A stretch of 47,172 bases of DNA. It comes from Emmonsiellopsis sp. PD_33 (taxonomy: Eukaryota > Ascomycota > Eurotiomycetes > Onygenales > Ajellomycetaceae). The translations under genes and the position numbers were made by a program. The notes below the pieces were generated by a model. It worked only from the letters and a program-made list of their open reading frames with translations, made no database searches and was not told the origin of the DNA. Every line of letters begins with the position of its first letter. Within the stretch, counting starts at the first letter, position 1. Positions 9,535-19,728 of the stretch are shown piece by piece. The DNA lies in contig JANTQF010000275.1 of the NCBI GenBank assembly GCA_032988165.1, forward strand, positions 1-47,172, read 5' to 3'.

Positions 9535-11328
9535 TCAAGACCGACCCGCAGCCTGCTCCGCAACCCTCAACCGCTCCAAAAGCAACCTATTCCGCTCCGC
9601 CCACTCACCCGCCCACTCCTCATCCCTCTCCGCCACCGCCCTCTCCACCAACACCTGACTCTCCACCTCAATCCTCCGCATGCGCTCCATAAGATGCCTA
9701 TCCCGATGCTTCCACCTCATCTCCCACAGATCCTCCACCTCATTCTTCGCCTTCTCAATCCCCGTCGTGAACCCTTCCTGCAGCGCCTCCAGCCGCTGGC
9801 GCAAGTCATCGATCGTGAAATCCCGCGACCTGAGCTCCGTGCGATACACCTGGTCGATCTCATTGAGTCGCTCGCGCATTGCGGCGAGCTCTTGGTCCCG
9901 CGCGTGCAGTGCCTTGCGGTGGTCCCGGTCTATACTGCGGATTAGCCGGGTGTAGTGGATGCTGATGTCGTTTTCGTCTTCCATGGGCGGTGGGCGGGCG
10001 GTGGTGTCGTCGGCGTGGGATTCTTCGATCTCGGCGGGGCTATGGGGCATGGCGAGGGCTAGGTTTGGGTATATTGTTGGTAGTGAGGGGCGGCGTTGGT
10101 CCATGGCGGTGCTGTTGTTGTTTGGGGAGAGGTGCGTTGCTGATGATGATTGGTATGGGTGATTGGGAAAACCGCTGGGGGTTGTGGGGTTGCGGGATGT
10201 GAAGATTGGTGATTGTGAGCGTTTCTTGCGCAGCGTATTGAAGCTGGGACCGGCTGATTGGATAATCTGTGGCCCCGCGTCTTGCTCTTGGTCGGGCGAG
10301 CTGCCAAACCTCCCATCTGACAGAGCTGTGAAGAGTCGCGGAAGACGGACGCCATTGCGTCGGCGGAGTCGGGGGTTTGCGTCTTTATTATTCCGATAGT
10401 GCGGGTTCATGTGGTCTGGAATGTAACCTTGCGAAACGGAGCGTCGTTTGGGGATTACTGAGATCCGTTCCGGTCCTGGGTTGAAGGATGGGGTGCGAAA
10501 GACACGCTGTTCTTCCCGTATTTCTGATGTATTAGATTTCCGTGCGCTCGGTAGGTTTGATAGATCAAGCATGGAATTCGAACTGGACAGACCCAATGAA
10601 GTCTGTGGCGGTTCCCGGTTGAGAAATCTAGATCTCAGTGACGAGCTTGATGATTGCCGGCGATGTCGTGGCTTATCTGATGATAAAAAGGGGATATGAA
10701 GACGGCTTCTCGGCGTGGCCGGTACGGCCGGTGTGGCAGTGGGTGTCGTGGGCTCCCGAACCCATGGCCGCGGTGGATTGCTAACAGCAGAGTCAACGCG
10801 GGTTGTAGGGACAGGAGTAGGAGCCGGCTCCGTCTCGACATGCCCACTACCACCACCGGATTGGGGATACGGCGGTACCGGCGGCGAATACGGAGGCAAA
10901 TCACTATCCGTGGACACGGATATCTTCGACGCATCCCGATTAATATGGAACAACCGCCCGCCCAACACAAGATCAACGCTGCGTGCACTCCGCATACTGC
11001 GTGCGTCATCTTGCAAAGTAGCAATGGTTGAGCTGGTCATTGTCGAGATGATGCTGGAGGCACGGCTGGGGCGGACTCCAAGTGTCGCTGGCATTTCGGC
11101 AGCTTGGGTAGGCGTGGTAGGCGTTGGCGGGGATGGCGTTTCCCTTTGGTCCGATACTGATGGAGATTGTGATGTCGCGGCTGTGGCGGTAGCAGTAGGA
11201 GTGGTGGTTATTGAGGAGGAGCCAAAGAATCTGCTGAAGAATTGGGATCCTGGTCCCGCTGGCTCCTGCGGGGTGATTCGGTGGGGTGGGATTGGAGTCT
11301 CTGGGCGAGAAGTGCTTGGGTCTTCCAT
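9535..11328 (-). CDS. Hypothetical protein, Ser/Pro/Thr-rich with C-terminal coiled coil
   Basis: A single uninterrupted frame of 597 aa runs from the first ATG. I do not recognise the family. The N-terminal two thirds is low complexity, rich in Ser, Pro, Thr and Arg, with proline-rich patches such as SDLPPYSPPVPPYP (about residues 160-175) that contain PPY-type sequence. The last 140 or so residues (from about 455, ISIHYTRLIRSIDRDHRK) are highly charged and helical with no proline, a probable coiled coil ending in LRVAEQAAGRS. There is no signal peptide or membrane segment. The intrinsically disordered head plus coiled-coil tail suggests a scaffold or cortical protein, but that is a guess. 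The coding strand is C-rich in the 5' half and G-rich in the 3' part. Confidence 0.8.
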   Translation of the reverse strand: MEDPSTSRPETPIPPHRITPQEPAGPGSQFFSRFFGSSSITTTPTATATAATSQSPSVSDQRETPSPPTPTTPTQAAEMPATLGVRPSRASSIISTMTSSTIATLQDDARSMRSARSVDLVLGGRLFHINRDASKISVSTDSDLPPYSPPVPPYPQSGGGSGHVETEPAPTPVPTTRVDSAVSNPPRPWVREPTTPTATPAVPATPRSRLHIPFLSSDKPRHRRQSSSSSLRSRFLNREPPQTSLGLSSSNSMLDLSNLPSARKSNTSEIREEQRVFRTPSFNPGPERISVIPKRRSVSQGYIPDHMNPHYRNNKDANPRLRRRNGVRLPRLFTALSDGRFGSSPDQEQDAGPQIIQSAGPSFNTLRKKRSQSPIFTSRNPTTPSGFPNHPYQSSSATHLSPNNNSTAMDQRRPSLPTIYPNLALAMPHSPAEIEESHADDTTARPPPMEDENDISIHYTRLIRSIDRDHRKALHARDQELAAMRERLNEIDQVYRTELRSRDFTIDDLRQRLEALQEGFTTGIEKAKNEVEDLWEMRWKHRDRHLMERMRRIEVESQVLVERAVAERDEEWAGEWAERNRLLLERLRVAEQAAGRS

Positions 11329-12924
11329 TTTGGTTGTTTGGGAGGGAAGACAGGATGTTGATAGGCTTTGTCGAGGCTGTTTAACCTAATCTTTGTCGGT
11401 TTATCTGTTCTTTACCTCCTTGGGTAGCCAGTGCTCCCTTTTTCCAGACGGTGAAGTAAATATACTATCTGTTATCATGCGGGTCTCGGGACACAGACTG
11501 TGCAAAGGCCAGCTCCAAAGAGTGTTCTCAGCTCTCAACGAATGATCAAGAAGTATGTTCCAGTTCGATTTTTCAAATCAAAACGATTGAATTTTCTGGA
11601 TTGGCTTGCCAGGCCATAACATGCTGGTGTTCAATCTGTGGTCTGCGCAACGAATGTAACCACAGCTAACGAGGGCTGTGAAGCATAGTTAGGTATTTGG
11701 CCAAAAGTATCCGAACTGCCAGATAAAACGACAGAGAGAGGAAATATTTTCGCAAAAGAAAGAATATTCCAAAAAGTGTTTCTGAGTGACCGCCCAAGTC
11801 ACAGATCAACAATTCACAGGCCCCGAGCCACAGCAGCTTGGAAACAACAACAAGCGATGACGTTGGAGAGAGCTTTGAGGACAGAACCCTCCGCCGAGCC
11901 GCACAGGCACAGGCAACAAGAAACTCAGCTGTGTGGGGGCTGAGCAGTGAGCAGTCGTCTGCCATGCAAGGCTAGCAAGACGCCAGCGCAACAGATTCTC
12001 CATCACTGCGGCTGCATGGCGGGGGATGGCTCGAATATGCTGCTGCTGGTTGGCCCGACCGTAATTCAGACGCGAGGTTCCGACGGGATGCATCAATCAT
12101 GAGGCGGCATCAGAGTCTGCCCTGACGGCTCACGATGGGCGGGTTTTGGAGATGTCTGGCGTCAGGAGTCAGGACAGCGGGTGATGTTCGAAGCTAGATT
12201 TAGGCTAAATCTTTAACTGCAAGCTCAGGCACCATCATTCCTTCGAGATGCTCGGGGTGTCAAGCTGAAGCAAAGCAGGAGAAAAACCAGAAAGGAAAAC
12301 CTGCCAATTGACACAATGGTATCTGGGCAGTGTAATCAGATGATCAACGTCGGATGCTTTATTTGGGCCTGAGACATGCATGTCAAGATATATGGATAGG
12401 CATCCCAATTGTTCCTGGCTATCAGCCTGTTTCTTCCTTTGCCGTTAGCAGACAACGGTTCATTTGCCTCTCATTGGGACTGGCCAATGCATGTCTCGAA
12501 GCCAGTCCTCCAGATGGCACGCCTTCTCGGTGGTAATACGATGCCACAAAAGCGTTAAAAGTCAACAATTGTTTACTGCGTTCCACGACATGAATATTGC
12601 TATTTTACTTCCGCTTCTTTATCCCAGATCCATTCATACATTGATTTCGGGATAAGGTTCAATACGTGGCACATATCTCCCTACACAGGTATTTTGATCT
12701 TGACGCTGGATAGTAGTTGCATCTCCACCAGAAAGAGGAAACTCGTCTATTTCGAGTAATTCGCATTTCCCTACTAGCTTGGATTCTATGCACAATTGGC
12801 CCTTGGAAATCTATAGTTAACCTCTAGTTTTCTTCTCCCACCCGTGGACCTGGCTGATTTGTTGAAGGACGGATAAATAAAGCAAACCCGACGCCCGCAT
12901 ACATCTACCCATCAACCGAGCCGC
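11329..12924. other. Intergenic, 1.6 kb, no gene seen
   Basis: This stretch lies between the start of the coiled-coil gene (11328, minus) and the 3' end of the aldo-keto reductase gene (12925, minus). Only short open frames without recognisable features occur. I found no tRNA-like or repeat structure. It would hold the promoter of the coiled-coil gene. Confidence 0.5.
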
Positions 12925-14298
12925 TTAAAGCGGATGCTCCTCCGCAAACTTCTTCGCCGCCGCCTTGACAGCCTCCTGTCCCAGCTCACCAAAGATATCA
13001 AAGCCCCAGTGCGCCGGAATGTTGTATCTATTGTGGCATTCGAGAGCATCCAGCTTCTTTATCACGTCTTCGGGGATTTGGAAATCTGTGTCGCTAGATC
13101 AGTATGAAATGATCTCGATATAATTTGAACCCCCTTGCTTGAAGGATAACAGGGCATGGACTATATGTATATATATATATATACCTTTGAAGTTATCCAC
13201 AATTCTCGACGGCGTGACGCTCTTTGGAAGCACGATTGTATCGCGCTGCACGGCCCAGTGGATGAGCAACAGGGCTGGCGAAATTCCCAGTTCGCTGGCG
13301 AGACCGGTGACGACGGGGTCGTCGAGGATTCTTTAACATCGAAAAATACCTGTTAGTTAAAAAGGGGCCCCGTGAAATTGACACCGATGAAGAATGCTGC
13401 CCGTTACGTATTTCTTTCTTACCGTGGCTTCCCATATGTATTGTTCCCCAGGGGACTATAAGCTTGAACAAAGATATTGTTGTCTTTGAGGAACTTGGTC
13501 AATTCTTGCTGTTGCAGCATGGGATGTGCTTCGATCTGGTTGACGGCCGGGGGAATCTTCGCGCTGTTCGTTCATAAACCATACCAGTTAATCACCCGCT
13601 CATAAATATTTATCACAGAGAACGGTCCTCAAAAGGGGAGGGAGGGGTCCAGCAACAAAAATAAAATAAAAACCTACAACGAAAGCACCTCCTTAACCCT
13701 CTCCAACGTAAAGTTACTAATTCCAATACTCCTCACCTTCCCCTTCTCCACCATCCTCTCCATCTCCCTCCACGTCTCCCGCACATCCACCTCATCTAGC
13801 TGATATAGCCCCGTCACGGGGTCGCGCGGGGAATACTTGTCGCCAGCCTTGAAACACACGGGCCAATGGATCAGATACAGATCAAGGTAAGGGGTCTGCA
13901 GTTCCCTGAGCGTACGGTCAAGTGCGGGCTCGACATCCTCGGCATGGTGGCAGTTATTCCATAGTTTAGAGGTGAGGAAGATTTCCTCGCGGGGCACGCC
14001 GGAGGCGATGATGCCCCGGCCGACTTCTTCTTCATTGTGGTAGATGGCCGCTCCGTCGACGTGGCGGTAGCCGGATTTTAAGGCGACTTCGACGGCTTTT
14101 TCCACTTCTTGGGGTTTGGAGAGCTGGATATTGTTTTTTTGGGTGGTTAGTGGGATGATAGTAGTATGGAGGAGATAGTTGTAGGTCCAGGTTTTATCAA
14201 ATATGTTCGACTGAAAAGGGTGGGAGACGAACCCAAGTTCCAAGCCCAATGGCGGGGATTTTATAGCCAGAGTTCAACGTGTATGATTTGGTCGTCAT
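12925..14298 (-). CDS. NADPH-dependent aldo-keto reductase (AKR superfamily)
   Basis: Five exons (14233-14298, 13678-14123, 13423-13563, 13185-13330 and 12925-13085) join to 319 aa, a normal AKR length. The start is MTTKSYTLNSGYKIPAIGLGTW. The catalytic tetrad is visible: Asp and Tyr in HVDGAAIYHNE, Lys in LTSKLW and His in LIHWPV. The cofactor-binding C-terminal block VLPKSVTPSRIVDNF matches the IPKS-type NADPH site. The fold context fits (GISNFTLERVKEV; PAVNQIEAHPMLQQ; QAYSPLGN). It should reduce carbonyl substrates in the cytosol, as Gcy1/Ypr1 or xylose-reductase relatives do; the substrate cannot be told. Intron 4 begins with a TA repeat directly at the donor. The divergent neighbour starts at 15292, with a CRE-like site between them. 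Confidence 0.93.
13162..13184. repeat. (TA)n microsatellite at an intron donor
   Basis: A near-perfect TA tract ends exactly at the 5' splice site of AKR intron 4, so that on the minus strand the intron begins GTATATATATATATAC. Length change here would move sequence directly downstream of the donor. Confidence 0.85.
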
Positions 14299-15291
14299 GT
14301 TTGCTTTGGTTAGAATGAACCGTTCGTGGAGGGGATGGTATGTATCGATATGGTGGGGGCGGGGTAAAATGGTCGGACGGATATTGCTCAACAGCGCTCC
14401 TCTGATTTTAGCAAAGGTTCATTGGAGGTTTCATCCCTGTCTGTTTATTTAAATTTGTTCTGTGTGGTCGGGTTGAGATGTTTTGGAGGAAAACGTTGCT
14501 GGTTGGGCTGAGATGGGGTATAAAATAGATACTTTGTTGAAGGATCACTGGTTGCCATCTTGTGTTCCTGAACGTGTCGGAGTTTTTCCACCAACGGGAT
14601 GTTAGGGAATTATTAGTATCAGCCTTTGGTAAACCTCAGTGGATTGGACAAAACAATTATTCAGAGAAAACTATTTGCAGGAAAATTGCGTCTCTACATA
14701 GCAAATATAAATTCAATCTAGCATAATAACAGAAGGGGGAAAGTAATGATAAACATGCATTTAAAGCACCACTTGGGTATGGAACTACGTTAGCTCTGGC
14801 TTTGCATTCATATTTCAGAGGATCCCAGTGTACAACTGTTTCTTCAGTGGTTTCCATGCAAGCCAATTCCAGCAGCTGAAGAAGAACAGCAAGACCAGTG
14901 CTGATCCAGAAGCTCAGCCATCAGACCACCGACCTTATTATTTGTGTCGAGTTGTGCCAAGTTAATGCATGCATATCTAGTGTTATGCACGCATAAACCA
15001 CGCCCTTGACGTCAACAGCGGGCGGTTGAAGTTCCAACTGCTCGTATTCGCGCAACAGCGCCCAATTCCGCCGATTTAAAAAGGCAGGCTATGAGCCACA
15101 AGGGAGGATGGGTTTACCTTTTCCCTCTCTATGCCCTGCTTCTATCCTTGAAACAGACCATCTCTGCAAACCTACCAATTGATTAGTAGTACTCAATCAA
15201 TCCCCCTCAACGGACTCGAAATCTCAAGGAAACACCCTTCAGCACCCGCCCAATCCAACAAACAACACCTCCACCCCAAGAGAGAAAAAAA
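14299..15291. other. Divergent intergenic region between AKR and the gene at 15292
   Basis: No gene is seen. This is the shared upstream region of two divergently transcribed genes. It contains a perfect TGACGTCA at 15007-15014 and a GCATGCAT repeat near 14965. The stretch just before 15292 is a C- and A-rich leader. Confidence 0.55.
15007..15014. promoter_or_regulatory. TGACGTCA, CRE/ATF-type palindrome
   Basis: A perfect 8-bp cAMP-response-element palindrome lies 285 bp upstream of the ATG at 15292 and about 710 bp upstream of the AKR start. In fungi AtfA/Atf1-type bZIP proteins bind this sequence in stress responses, which would fit a stress-induced aldo-keto reductase. Function is inferred. 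Confidence 0.5.
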
Positions 15292-16062
15292 ATGGACAAC
15301 CTCTCCAAATCCACCTTACCCCATCTCCTCTCCAAAACCCTCAACCTAGCCCTCACCTACCCCAAAACCCTCACAACCCTCCTCGTCCTCGGCACGCCAA
15401 CAATCTACTTCCTCCGCCTCCACCGCCAACTATCCCGCAAAATCCAACATTCGCGCAGAACAGGCTCCCTATCCAGCTTCCCTCTCACCACCAACGTCCG
15501 CTCAATCCCCGCTGGAACCCTCACTTCCCCAACACGCGCAGTATATGACACCGCCACCCTCTCCCTGCCAGCCTCCTCCCTCCCGAGCGAACATGATCTG
15601 CCCGCGGAGGAGCTGCTGACGCACTATCTCCGGCGGAACATGCAGAACTTCTCGTGGTTCCCGCAGGCGCGGCTTCTGCGCCTGACTAGTCGGACGGCGG
15701 CTGAGAAGCAGACGTTTGAGCCTGGGTACCTGCAGCGGGCGGGGTTTCGGGAGGGGGAGTTGATTTGTGGGATATACACGGTTGTGGGGAGGCGGGGAGG
15801 GGTGGTGGAGTTTGAGCTGAAGCCGACTGGGGCGATGAGGGGGCGGTTGGTGATTTCTGTTGAGCGGAGGGGGGAGGGGGGGGATGGGGAGGTGGTTTTT
15901 GGGAGTGAGACGGTTATGTGGAAGGGGGAGGGGGAGAAGGGGGTGCTGCCGTTGGAGGTTGGGTTGCTGAGGTTTCTGCATGAGATGGCGGCGTGGTGGT
16001 TGTTGGTTTCGGGGACGGGGTGGTTGGTGGAGAATGCCGGGCGGTTGGAGAAGGATAAGTGA
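15292..16062 (+). CDS. Hypothetical membrane-anchored protein, 256 aa
   Basis: A single-exon frame of 256 aa begins at an ATG preceded by an A-run. I do not recognise the family. A probable membrane anchor lies near residues 19-40 (LTYPKTLTTLLVLGTPTIYF) and is followed by a basic stretch (RLHRQLSRKIQHSRR), giving a likely N-out or signal-anchor topology. The rest (about residues 100-245) looks like a folded domain with alternating beta-type segments (GELICGIYTVVGRRGGVVEFEL; GRLVISVERR) and a hydrophobic C-terminal helix (HEMAAWWLLVSGTGWLV). The coding strand changes from extremely C-rich (15301-15360: 31 C, 1 G) to extremely G-rich (15841-15900: 35 G, 3 C) within the gene. A real gene is likely from the length, the frame and its divergent promoter, but the function is unknown. 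Confidence 0.75.
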   Translation: MDNLSKSTLPHLLSKTLNLALTYPKTLTTLLVLGTPTIYFLRLHRQLSRKIQHSRRTGSLSSFPLTTNVRSIPAGTLTSPTRAVYDTATLSLPASSLPSEHDLPAEELLTHYLRRNMQNFSWFPQARLLRLTSRTAAEKQTFEPGYLQRAGFREGELICGIYTVVGRRGGVVEFELKPTGAMRGRLVISVERRGEGGDGEVVFGSETVMWKGEGEKGVLPLEVGLLRFLHEMAAWWLLVSGTGWLVENAGRLEKDK

Positions 16063-17886
16063 AGTGAAGTAAGTGATGGACAGTGTACATAAGGGGAGAT
16101 ATTGCCTGGAGAATGGGGGTATGTTCCTACATGCTGTTGTACAGTAGAATATTTGAAAATTAGATAGGATAGAATAGAACACACCTCTGCTCATACAGTA
16201 ACAGGCCCTTCTTTAAATCCTGTATATAACCTTGTCTCTGTATCTTTGTTCCCTTCACTCCCTCCCATATCAATCTGGGTCTGGAAGCGCAACTTGCTGT
16301 GCATCATATCTGCCTCACCCCAAGCCATAGAACAAGACTTAATTATTACATAAAAGTAAGTCGTCCTCAGGTCCACAAAGCCGCAAGCAGGAGAAATCCT
16401 CCAGACAGGATATCCACAGCTCATCCCGTTGGTCAAAGTAAACAGCCGAGATTGTGTCGGAAACTCGTGCTAAATGGTCAAGAAACAAGCGCATGCGCAA
16501 CGCGCGGCTGTCGGGGCAAATAAATAAAAAAAAATGAAAATGAAATAGCGGGCATTTATTTCAATTGCCTAGTGTTAGTTCAAACCCCCCCACGCTCTCC
16601 GCAATAGTTTCGATTATTTTCCCCACTGCAGCCAACTCTGCGCTGCGGGCTTGCTCAAACAAGAGAAGCCGCGAAACTAGAACACAGGCCAGGCATCGGG
16701 TGGAGACGCATTTGTGATCCGTGTGTTGGTCGCAGCATGAGGAATTGGCCGTGTTCAGGCTCGGCAATGGGGTTTGGCGGGCTAAAAAGCCATCTCAGCG
16801 TGCTAGAGGTGAAGCGCTATGCAGGGGAATGGCGATGCGCTGGTCTGGAGGCTTCGACAAAGCGTTGATCAGTGAGGGGGATTCCTTGGGGTTGGTCTGT
16901 TCCGTTCTCTTCTGTCGAGCCTTCAATGCTGATGGCTCCAGAGTGGTGTGAATTGGGTTGAAACCTGAAGGTACTGGGAGATAGATGATAAAGGGTTTCA
17001 TAGTTTCATAGTTTGGGCGGTAGAAAATGGAAGTTTCTGGGCGGGCTTAATAAATATTCATTAACCTTAAAGCAGTCTATGACCAACTACAACTTCACCA
17101 CATCCATCGGCCAGCACTCTTGCAACTCTGTATTTAAACACCAGCATCCACAGCCATAGCCTATCTTCAAAGTTCAAGCCTGCAAGGAACCCCTCTCGAT
17201 CCTGCAGCTCGTCTCCCTTCATACTTCAGCATATCCCCCCACCACCGCCCGCCACCCGCCAACCTTGAACCAGCATCACCACTGGCGCCTGCAGCGAAAC
17301 GCGGCAAGCGTGGTTTAAACTATTGTTGCTTGGGGGCTTTTATTAGTGTTCATAATACCTTTCCTGAAGTCGTTTTGCGTCTCCACCTGTAACTATCGAG
17401 AGATCGGTCTGCGTCCATCGCTAGTTGGTGCGGAGGTCGGCGACAACGCTCGAGGATAAAGACTCCCGCTGTAACTTAGCAGTCGAAATATCGCACCCTG
17501 AGCTCATACCTCGCCCGCACCCTGGCACGGAAAAGGCATCTTCCTCTCCTCATCTTCCCGAGCATTCCATCGGCAGTGATTCGCGCAGAAGAACAGACGC
17601 CCGCTAGCCCATTCTTGTGCATCGGATTACCCCCCAACTAGCCCAAGCAAGATACGATTCAGCAGCCAAATCAGAGTCTGGTCGCTGTTCCGCCGTTAGC
17701 TCGCCTCCTTGCTCTGGCCCACTTTGATTGATTGACAGCTTGTCTCCCTTTCAGGGTCCTGTTTTAGTGTTTCTGACAAGGAAGCGCACCTGTCCCGCAG
17801 CTCTCCCTCCTCATACCCCTCAGCCCCAGACCGTCCGGGTCGCATCGTCCTCACGACGGGCCTCACAAGGGTCGTTTGTGTGGAAA
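16063..17886. other. Intergenic, 1.8 kb, including the probable WBP2-like gene leader
   Basis: No supported gene. Short frames on both strands lack features. The right-hand part (about 17200-17886) is pyrimidine-rich, typical of a long fungal promoter or 5' leader of the gene whose ATG is at 17887. Confidence 0.5.
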
Positions 17887-18898
17887 ATGTCTATAAAGTG
17901 CGTATATTCCATGCTATTGTTCTTCTTTGCTTATTCTAATCTGCTTTCACTCTCGTTTTACCCCTCCCCTGTTTCCCCCGCCATCCCATGTCGTCTCTCG
18001 CTGCACCCTCTTGATTGGCTTCATATATCATGACCCTCAACATTATATGAAACCTTTGAGATAAAATGTCTTCCAAATACCGGAAAAATAGCGTACTAAA
18101 TAAGCTGCGGCCGAGTAGTTGGGTTATGCTCCACGAGACGGAAGGATTCGTCCGCCTTCCTAACGAACGAATTCAGTATACATCGCCGTCTAGGACAACT
18201 CTCTCTTTAGAAAGTGTTAATCCGAGACCTGGCAGTGAGAAACTGTCGCTTGAGAGCAGCGGTGGCCGGGCCTATGTCACCAACCAACGAGTATATATCT
18301 CCGCTGCCCTGTTTCAAAAAGTGATATTGACTAACGCAATGTCCAGGTTGTCTATCTCCCCGCTCGCCCAACTCCAGAATTTCAATCATTCTCTGCGCCT
18401 TTATTAAATCTCCAAGACACCTATGTTTCTGCTCCTTTTTTCGGGCCAAACTACTGGTCAGCCCAGGTCAGACCAATTGCCGGAGGGAACATTCCGGCAT
18501 CGAATGTTGCCGTCAAACTTAAGATGACATTCAGAGACGGTGGCGCCTTTGACTTCCATACCGAATTCGAAAGGATTAGAGACCGCCTCCAGCAAGTTAT
18601 CGAGCAGGTGCCTGGAGGAGCCGTGGATTTCGACCAAGTTCATCTCGACCAACTGCCAGCTTACGATCCATCTGGTGGTGTATCTCACGAACAGCCACCG
18701 GAGGAGCCAAGGAGCTTCGTATCTCAAGAGGAGCGGCCGCCACAATTGAACGGGGAATGCGTTCCCAGCTGGGCCAGCGGCAGTTCGACGGAGACACCTC
18801 AGTCGAACCCTACTGAGCCACCTCCTGGATATGAAGAGGCTCAGCAAACGAGCGTTGCGAATGAGCTAGAGAATAGGCTACGGCGTGAACAACAGTAA
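17887..18898 (+). CDS. WBP2-like protein: GRAM domain with PPxY motif
   Basis: Three exons, 17887-17897, 18119-18290 and 18347-18898, give 244 aa. The first coding exon is only 11 nt (MSI plus two bases) and joins exon 2 to read MSINWVMLHETEGFVRLPNE, the canonical start of WW-domain-binding protein 2 relatives, including the S. pombe UPF0664 protein. Intron 1 is 221 nt with a TACTAAA branch-like sequence 20-25 nt before the acceptor. Intron 2 is 56 nt with CTAAC. A GRAM/PH-like domain covers about residues 1-130 (GRAYVTNQRVVYLPARP; FFGPNYWSAQVRP; KLKMTFRDGGAFDF). The tail has PPPGYEEAQ (about residue 220), a PPxY motif for WW-domain partners such as Rsp5/Nedd4 ligases, plus LPAYDP. It probably works as a membrane-associated adaptor; that role is inferred from the family. 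Confidence 0.9.
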
Positions 18899-19547
18899 TA
18901 TATTGATGGAATTGGCTTTTTTGGATGACTGGTTTTGGAGAATCCGGGAAGGGAGAAAACAATTGGATAGCTGCTTCGCTGAATATAGCTGCGGAAGGGG
19001 TTGGGGTGCCAGAGCTTGACCTTATGGTTAATTTCTCTATTGGTTATGTACATATAAACAATTAATGACTGTATGATTTATTGTTTCTTTCATTTTTCTG
19101 TTTTCTTTTCTGTGTATTCAATCGAGTCGATATTTGATAAGGACACCGCGGGGATTCCAGCCGGTAAAGAGCGGATTGAGTCCTGATACCGCCCCTGGCT
19201 CAATACTTCAGATTCTGAAGACACACTCCAACTTTATCTTCCCTCTGATCAACCGCAACCCCGCTCCATGACCAAAGCCATAAACCAGTAGATTGATATC
19301 GTCGTCTTCCCCGAGCGCTCAGCTAAATACGACCTGCTTACCTAACCCACGACACCAGCCAATCACGTGCGCCATAATTCCGACCACCAACCACAGCCCG
19401 ACTTTTCCCTTCCCGGCCGACCCATCTGAACAAAAGAACATTGACCACAAGCTTCCAACATCCAACAACATCCATCCCGTCCGCCCGCTCGTTCCCTCCC
19501 CCGCCCGCCCCTACCGCCCATTACATACCCCTTCCCCCCGCGCCACA
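18899..19547. other. Intergenic: WBP2-like 3' flank and QCR6 promoter
   Basis: No gene. The T-rich stretch after 18898 fits a 3' untranslated region. The right half carries a CCAAT box joined to CACGTG (19359-19369) and a C-rich leader up to the QCR6 ATG at 19548. Confidence 0.6.
19359..19369. promoter_or_regulatory. CCAAT box fused to CACGTG upstream of QCR6
   Basis: CCAAT is followed without gap by CACGTG, about 180-190 bp upstream of the QCR6 start. CCAAT is the HAP/CBC site known to activate respiratory genes, and CACGTG is the Cbf1-type site found with it at some respiratory promoters. Use of this copy is inferred. Confidence 0.5.
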
Positions 19548-19697
19548 ATGGGTATCACAGACATGTTCGAGAGCATCATGAGCTCGCTGAGCTTCACGGA
19601 GGCCCAGGCCGAAGCACCACCCGCCGAGGAGGTCGAGGAGGAAACTCCCGCTGCGGAGGAGGAGGAGAAGGAAGAGGAGGCTGCGGAGGAAGAAGAA

Positions 19698-19728
<31 letters not shown>

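Noticed and set aside
11666..12096. Overlapping minus-strand ORFs of about 100 codons
   Set aside because: Two competing frames over the same stretch, with no domain, signal or conserved motif visible.
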